The position numbers and the translations under genes are program-made. The notes under the pieces are model-generated. The model searched no databases and had not been told where the DNA came from. It saw only the letters and a program-made list of their open reading frames with translations. A DNA stretch of 9,037 nucleotides from a bacterium (GTDB taxonomy: Bacteria > Pseudomonadota > Alphaproteobacteria > Rhizobiales > Xanthobacteraceae), in the NCBI GenBank assembly GCA_029946075.1, contig JAQSDT010000022.1, forward strand, positions 1-9,037, given 5' to 3'. Below, piece by piece: positions 5,541 to 9,037 of the stretch (position 1 is its first letter; each line of letters begins with the position of its first letter).

Positions 5541-6938
5541 ATGGATTCGCGCGCGCTGGCGCGGCTGGTCGACGATGTCGGCAGCTACAAGCAGGACAGC
5601 GTGCTGGTCATCCGCAACGGCAGAATCGTCGCTGACGCCTATTTTGCGCCCTATGTCGCCGGCATCCGGCATGATTTGCGCTCGGTGACCAAGAGCTTCC
5701 TGAGCACTGCGATCGGCACCCTGGTGGAACAGGGAAAGCTCGACGTCGGAAAGCCCGTGGTGGATTTCTTTCCAGACCGCACCATTGCCAATCTCGACGA
5801 CCGCAAGAAGGCGATGACGGTCCAGAATCTGCTCGACATGGCCTCCGGCATTAGCTGGGTGGAGCGGGTTCATACCCCGGATGAATCACTTGCCCGGATG
5901 TACAAGAGTCCGGATCCGACGGGCTTCGTGCTCGACCAGCCGATGGCCGATCTGCCGGGCGAAAAGTTCGACTACAAGGGCGATGATACCTATCCGCTTT
6001 CGGCGCTGGTCAACAAGCTTACCGGGCAGAACGCGCTCGACTACGCCAGGGCGGAATTGTTCGCGCCGCTCGGCATCACAGGCGTGAACTGGGCGCCGAT
6101 CGACAAGCAGGGCGTGGTGACCGGCGAGGCCGGAATGCGCGTTGAGCCGCACGACATGGCCAAGCTCGGCTATCTCTATCTGCGCGACGGCGTGTGGGAC
6201 GGCAAGCGGATCATCCCGTCCGCCTGGATCGAGCGGGCAAGGAATGGCGCGCTTTCCCACCGGTTCGGCAAGTATGCGAACCTGTGGTGGTCGCTGCCGG
6301 AGCGGGGCGTGTATGCCGCGCTGGGGCGGCACGGCCAGTCCATCGTCGTGATCCCGAAGCTCGATGTCGTCGCCGTCATCACAGGCATCGTCCCCGACAA
6401 CGAAAAACGCTATCCCACGTTGGCGCTGCTCGATCATATCGAGCGCGCGATCAAGTCGGACAAACCGCTGCCGCCGGATCCCGAAGGCGAGGCGGTCCTG
6501 AAAGCATCGCTACAGAAAGCCGCCACGGAAGTCGCGACGCCGGTAGGCCCGGCGCCGGATCTGGTGGAGGCAATGTCCAGCAAGACCTGGCGCTTTGCCG
6601 ACAATGAACTGCGCATCAAAACAACCGGGCTCAGGCTCGCCGGCCAGCACCCCGTTTTCGAATTGCGGGTTGCTTCCGACAGAAGGCCCGGCAGGGACAA
6701 CATGCTGGAGGAGCCCGTCGGCCTCGACGGAAAGTCGCGAACCATCCGCATGCCGTATGCCACCTTCGCTAACAAGGGAAGCTGGCAGGACAGCCGCACT
6801 TTCGTGATGGAGCGCCGCTTTCTCGGCAACGGCGCTGTCGTCACCTGGACGTTCCGTTTCGAGGATGACCGGGTCAATCTTCGCTTCGCCAATACGGATG
6901 GGTACACCGTCGATCTGGTTGGCGAACTCGTAAGGTGA
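5541..6938 (+). CDS. Class C beta-lactamase-like serine hydrolase (cut off from its signal peptide)
   Basis: Member of the serine beta-lactamase/penicillin-binding protein-like family (Beta-lactamase, PF00144), whose members include esterases, peptidases and beta-lactamases; the reaction here is unknown. Counting from the ATG at 5541, the nucleophile motif S-V-T-K is at 48-51 (Ser48, Lys51). The second-motif tyrosine is probably Y145 (F-D-Y-K-G), with Gly where Asn is usual. The third motif is H-G-Q at 264-266 in place of K-T-G. Residues about 320-465 form an extra, probably beta-rich domain of unknown role. The upstream in-frame sequence encodes a signal peptide separated only by a TAG at 5496. 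If translation starts at 5541 the enzyme would stay in the cytoplasm; G-A-A-G-A-G about 10 bases upstream is a weak ribosome-binding site. Thus this is a pseudogene, a readthrough product, or a sequencing error at one base. Confidence 0.82.
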   Translation: MDSRALARLVDDVGSYKQDSVLVIRNGRIVADAYFAPYVAGIRHDLRSVTKSFLSTAIGTLVEQGKLDVGKPVVDFFPDRTIANLDDRKKAMTVQNLLDMASGISWVERVHTPDESLARMYKSPDPTGFVLDQPMADLPGEKFDYKGDDTYPLSALVNKLTGQNALDYARAELFAPLGITGVNWAPIDKQGVVTGEAGMRVEPHDMAKLGYLYLRDGVWDGKRIIPSAWIERARNGALSHRFGKYANLWWSLPERGVYAALGRHGQSIVVIPKLDVVAVITGIVPDNEKRYPTLALLDHIERAIKSDKPLPPDPEGEAVLKASLQKAATEVATPVGPAPDLVEAMSSKTWRFADNELRIKTTGLRLAGQHPVFELRVASDRRPGRDNMLEEPVGLDGKSRTIRMPYATFANKGSWQDSRTFVMERRFLGNGAVVTWTFRFEDDRVNLRFANTDGYTVDLVGELVR

Positions 6939-7038
6939 TTGCCCCCTTCCAACTTCGCGCAGGACAAGTGTAGTCTGTCTCTGCAGCGCGTTCAGATGGA
7001 AATAATTCCGCGACGTGACGCACTGCGGAGGAAGCATC

Positions 7039-8016
7039 ATGAGATTTCCCCGCCGCGCTTTCCTGCGCCTGGCGGCAGCCGCCGCTGCCTTGCCCGCCTT
7101 GCCCCGAACCCTGCTGGCGCAGGCCTATCCGTCCCGGCCGGCGCGTATCGTCGTCGGCTTTGCCGCGGGAGGCGCGACCGATATCCAGGCGCGTCTGATG
7201 GGACAGTGGCTGTCGGACCGCCTCGGCCAGCAGTTCATCGTCGAGAACCGCGCCGGCGCCAGCGGCAATATCGGTACCGAAATGGTCGCCAAGGCGCCTC
7301 CTGATGGCTACACGCTGCTGCAGATCGTGACGCCGCATGCGATCAACGCCGCGCTCTACAGCAATCTCAATTTCGATTTCATCCGCGACATCGCGCCGGT
7401 GGTCTGCGCCGCTCGCCTCGCCTATGTCGTCGTGGTGCATCCGTCGGTGCCGGCAAAAACGATCCCCGAATTCATCGCCTACGCCAAGGCCAACCCGGGC
7501 AAGATCAATTACGGCTCGGCCGGCCCCGGCACGCCGCAAAACATCGCCTGCGAACTGTTCAAGATGATGGCCGGGGTGGATCTGGTTCACGTCCCCTATC
7601 GCGGCGGTGCGCCCGCGGCGACCGATCTGGTCGCCGGCCATCTGCAGGTGATTTTCGCGCCGGTGTCGGAATCGATCCAGCACATCCAGGCCGGCAAGCT
7701 GCGCGCGCTGGCGGTCACGACGGCGAAGCGTCTGGACGTGCTCCCGGACGTGCCTGTCGTGGCGGAGTTCGTGCCGGGCTACGAGGCCAGCGGTTTTGCC
7801 GGCATCGGCGTGCCCAAAAACACTCCCGCAGAGATCGTCGATCTCCTGAACAAGGAGCTCAATGCCGGTCTTGCCGACAGCAAGGTCAAGACGCGGATCG
7901 TCGAGCTCGGCGGCACGGTCGCAGGCGGCTCGCCCGCAGAATTCGGCAAGATCATCTCGGAAGCCACTGAGAAATGGGCGAAGGTGATCAAGTTCGCGGG
8001 CATCAAGGCGGAGTAG
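7039..8016 (+). CDS. Bug-family (TctC-like) tripartite tricarboxylate transporter substrate-binding protein
   Basis: Periplasmic binding protein of the Bug/TctC family (PF03401), catching carboxylates or aromatic and other organic acids. The 325-residue protein has a twin-arginine type signal (P-R-R-A-F-L-R at 4-10, then an Ala/Leu-rich core, A-Q-A near 30-32). Family marks include Y-P-S-R-P at the mature start, V-G-F-A-A-G-G-A-T-D, V-E-N-R-A-G-A-S-G-N, P-D-G-Y-T-L-L, Y-G-S-A-G-P-G-T-P-Q, and V-P-Y-R-G-G-A-P-A. Length is normal. The ATG at 7039 is preceded by GGAGGA (7027-7032) at six bases; a GTG at 7015 lies upstream of that site and is rejected. No membrane components (TctA/TctB) adjoin it, as is common for the many Bug proteins of this group. 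The ligand is not predictable. Confidence 0.93.
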   Translation: MRFPRRAFLRLAAAAAALPALPRTLLAQAYPSRPARIVVGFAAGGATDIQARLMGQWLSDRLGQQFIVENRAGASGNIGTEMVAKAPPDGYTLLQIVTPHAINAALYSNLNFDFIRDIAPVVCAARLAYVVVVHPSVPAKTIPEFIAYAKANPGKINYGSAGPGTPQNIACELFKMMAGVDLVHVPYRGGAPAATDLVAGHLQVIFAPVSESIQHIQAGKLRALAVTTAKRLDVLPDVPVVAEFVPGYEASGFAGIGVPKNTPAEIVDLLNKELNAGLADSKVKTRIVELGGTVAGGSPAEFGKIISEATEKWAKVIKFAGIKAE

Positions 8017-8051
8017 GGACGCGACCGCAACGCCCGCTGTTGCCGGAAGAC

Positions 8052-8231
8052 CTAGGATCGGTACGTGATGCTGCTGACGTGGCCGGCCTGATCGAGGGTG
8101 ATCGTCGTTCCCAGGAACGTTAAACTTCCGCCGCGGGCGTCGATGACGTAGGCACTTTTGTGCCCGCGCTCCCATTTCATTCCGCCGCTGACGTCTTCCA
8201 GAGTGGCGATGTCGAGCTGTTCGTTTGGCAT
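8052..8231 (-). CDS. 59-residue peptide with double-glycine (bacteriocin-type) leader
   Basis: Small gene read on the minus strand from ATG at 8231 to TAG at 8052-8054. AAGGGAGA (8239-8246 on this strand's complement) lies seven bases before the ATG. The N terminus reads N-E-Q-L-D-I-A-T-L-E-D-V-S-G-G, which matches the double-glycine leader pattern: L at -12 and -7, V at -4, G at -2 and -1, counting back from a cleavage after G17. Such leaders are cut by C39-peptidase ABC exporters. The remaining 42 residues begin M-K-W, have no Cys, and contain a D-A-R-G-G segment and a beta-prone T-F-L-G-T-T-I-T-L stretch. I recall similar short proteins with V-S-G-G-M-K-W in Bradyrhizobium but know no function. 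No exporter, immunity or modification gene is in the window. The gene lies downstream of and co-directional with the ABC_sub_bind gene (72-base gap), and its ribosome-binding site lies in a hairpin. Confidence 0.7.
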   Translation of the reverse strand: MPNEQLDIATLEDVSGGMKWERGHKSAYVIDARGGSLTFLGTTITLDQAGHVSSITYRS

Positions 8232-8234
8232 GTC

Positions 8235-8264
8235 GGTATCTCCCTTGCTGGCTTTCGGGATACC
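8235..8264 (-). promoter_or_regulatory. Hairpin covering the ribosome-binding site of the 59-residue peptide gene
   Basis: On the minus strand GGTATC (8264-8259) pairs with GATACC (8240-8235). One bulged base leads to two more pairs (8258-8257 with 8243-8242). The right arm contains most of AAGGGAGA, the ribosome-binding site, and ends three bases before the start codon. Translation of the small peptide could be limited by this fold. There is no T run, so it is not a terminator for the upstream gene. Confidence 0.35.
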
Positions 8265-8303
8265 TCGTTCAGGCGTTGAGGGCAGTGACGAACCTCACGC
8301 AGG

Positions 8304-9037
8304 TCAGTCGACGGTCTCGTCCGCGCGCGCGACAAGGGCCGGCGGGATGGTGAAGCCGATCGCCCTGGCCGTCTTGAGATTGATGATCATCTCGTAGCGC
8401 GTCGGCTGCAGAACTGGCAGGTCTGACGGCTTGCTGCCCTTCATGATGCGATCGACATACATCGCCATGTTCCGGTAGGTGTCGCTCTGGTCGGCCGAAT
8501 ACGAGATCAGTCCACCGGCGGTGGTAAAGAACCGGCTCGGCGAAATCGAAGGCAGCTTGTATTTCAGCGCCAGCTCGATGGCCTTCCTGATCGGCAGGCT
8601 CGGCTGCACGATCAATACCTCTGCTCGCTCTTTGACCATCACCGCAATTGCCGGCTCGAAATCGTCTGTTCCGGACACGGTGACGGGCTGCACGCCAATA
8701 CCCAACGTTTTACCGCCGCGTTCGACCTGCTCGGCGAATATCCTGGTAAAGGGATCATTGGCATTGACGAGAACGCCGACGCGCTGCGCGGACGGCGACA
8801 TTTCCCGGATCAGTTCCAGAATCTTGGCGCCGAGTTCGGCGGTCGTACCCGAAATCCCGGTGATGTTGCCGCCGGGCCGTGCGAGGCTGACGACGAGGCC
8901 GGTCCCGACGGGATCGGCCACCTGCGCCATCACGATCGGTATCGTCGTCGTCGCCTTGCGTGCCGCGAAAGCGGCCGGAGTCTGCAGCACGATAATCATG
9001 TCGACGTTGAGCCGAACCAGTTCCTGGGCCTGCTCGT
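8304..9037 (-). CDS. ABC transporter substrate-binding protein (ABC_sub_bind family), N terminus outside the window
   Basis: Partial gene: the minus-strand frame is open to the window edge, giving the C-terminal 243 residues of a protein usually about 320-330 long. The family (ABC_sub_bind, PF04392, TrpX-like) consists of periplasmic binding proteins with a type 1 two-lobe fold. Marks are T-P-A-A-x-A-A-R-K-A-T near the first lobe, I-P-I-V-M, D-P-V-G-T-G-L-V, S-L-A-R-P-G-G-N-I-T-G, a K-Y-K-L-P-S-I segment, and the C-terminal L-P-V-L-Q-P-T-R-Y-E stretch with I-N-L-K-T-A-R-A-I-G. The ATG at 8999 is internal: the codons before it (E-L-V-R-L-N-V-D) also match the family. The stop is TGA at 8304-8306. 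The signal peptide and any permease or ATPase genes would lie beyond the window. The small double-glycine peptide gene follows 72 bases downstream. Confidence 0.9.
   Translation of the reverse strand, partial: EQAQELVRLNVDMIIVLQTPAAFAARKATTTIPIVMAQVADPVGTGLVVSLARPGGNITGISGTTAELGAKILELIREMSPSAQRVGVLVNANDPFTRIFAEQVERGGKTLGIGVQPVTVSGTDDFEPAIAVMVKERAEVLIVQPSLPIRKAIELALKYKLPSISPSRFFTTAGGLISYSADQSDTYRNMAMYVDRIMKGSKPSDLPVLQPTRYEMIINLKTARAIGFTIPPALVARADETVD

Noticed and set aside
6874..8175. A 433-codon open frame on the minus strand
   Set aside because: It is antisense to the serine hydrolase end and the whole Bug gene, is rich in Arg/His/Asp as expected for a shadow of GC-rich coding DNA, and has no family resemblance.
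1..9037. CRISPR array, tRNA, rRNA or insertion sequence
   Set aside because: No regularly spaced direct repeats, tRNA-like cloverleaf, rRNA segments or transposase frames were seen by eye.

Overview
The window looks like chromosome from a GC-rich alphaproteobacterium, most likely Bradyrhizobium or a close relative (Nitrobacteraceae). The reasons are the strong G/C third-position bias, three kinds of orphan solute-binding protein (family 3, Bug/TctC, ABC_sub_bind) that this group carries in large numbers, and two palindromic intergenic elements that I recall as dispersed repeats of this group. No rRNA, tRNA, CRISPR array, insertion sequence or phage gene was seen.

Layout. Positions 1-66 hold a short inverted-repeat element and the ribosome-binding site of an orphan family 3 solute-binding protein (67-870, +). 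A 565-base non-coding stretch follows. It holds a 95-base nested palindrome (886-980), a possible activator site (near 1013-1028), a near-consensus sigma-54 promoter (1124-1140) and a leader of about 285 bases. This leads into a formate/nitrite transporter (FNT) family channel gene (1436-2287, +) and, after a perfect 13-bp stem hairpin, a membrane-anchored fusion of a PP2C phosphatase and a Ser/Thr kinase (2350-4086, +). A hairpin starting right after the kinase stop separates it from a short cupin gene (4144-4431, +). A secreted dienelactone-hydrolase-like enzyme (4441-5247, -) converges on the cupin and diverges from a class C beta-lactamase-like serine hydrolase. In the latter an in-frame TAG at 5496 cuts the signal peptide (from 5397) off the catalytic domain (5541-6938, +). 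A Tat-exported Bug-type binding protein (7039-8016, +) follows. On the minus strand are a 59-residue peptide gene (8052-8231) and an ABC_sub_bind protein whose N terminus lies beyond the window (8304-9037).

Function. The coherent unit is the FNT channel plus the phosphatase-kinase. The same bifunctional protein type sits beside nitrate/nitrite uptake and reduction genes in pseudomonads, so a role in nitrite or nitrogen control is plausible here, and a sigma-54 promoter fits this. The rest is accessory scavenging and exported hydrolase content.

Best leads: the 59-residue peptide, whose N terminus matches a bacteriocin-type double-glycine leader (L-12, L-7, V-4, G-2, G-1) and whose ribosome-binding site lies in a hairpin; the predicted sigma-54 control of the transporter/kinase pair; and the amber stop in the serine hydrolase.
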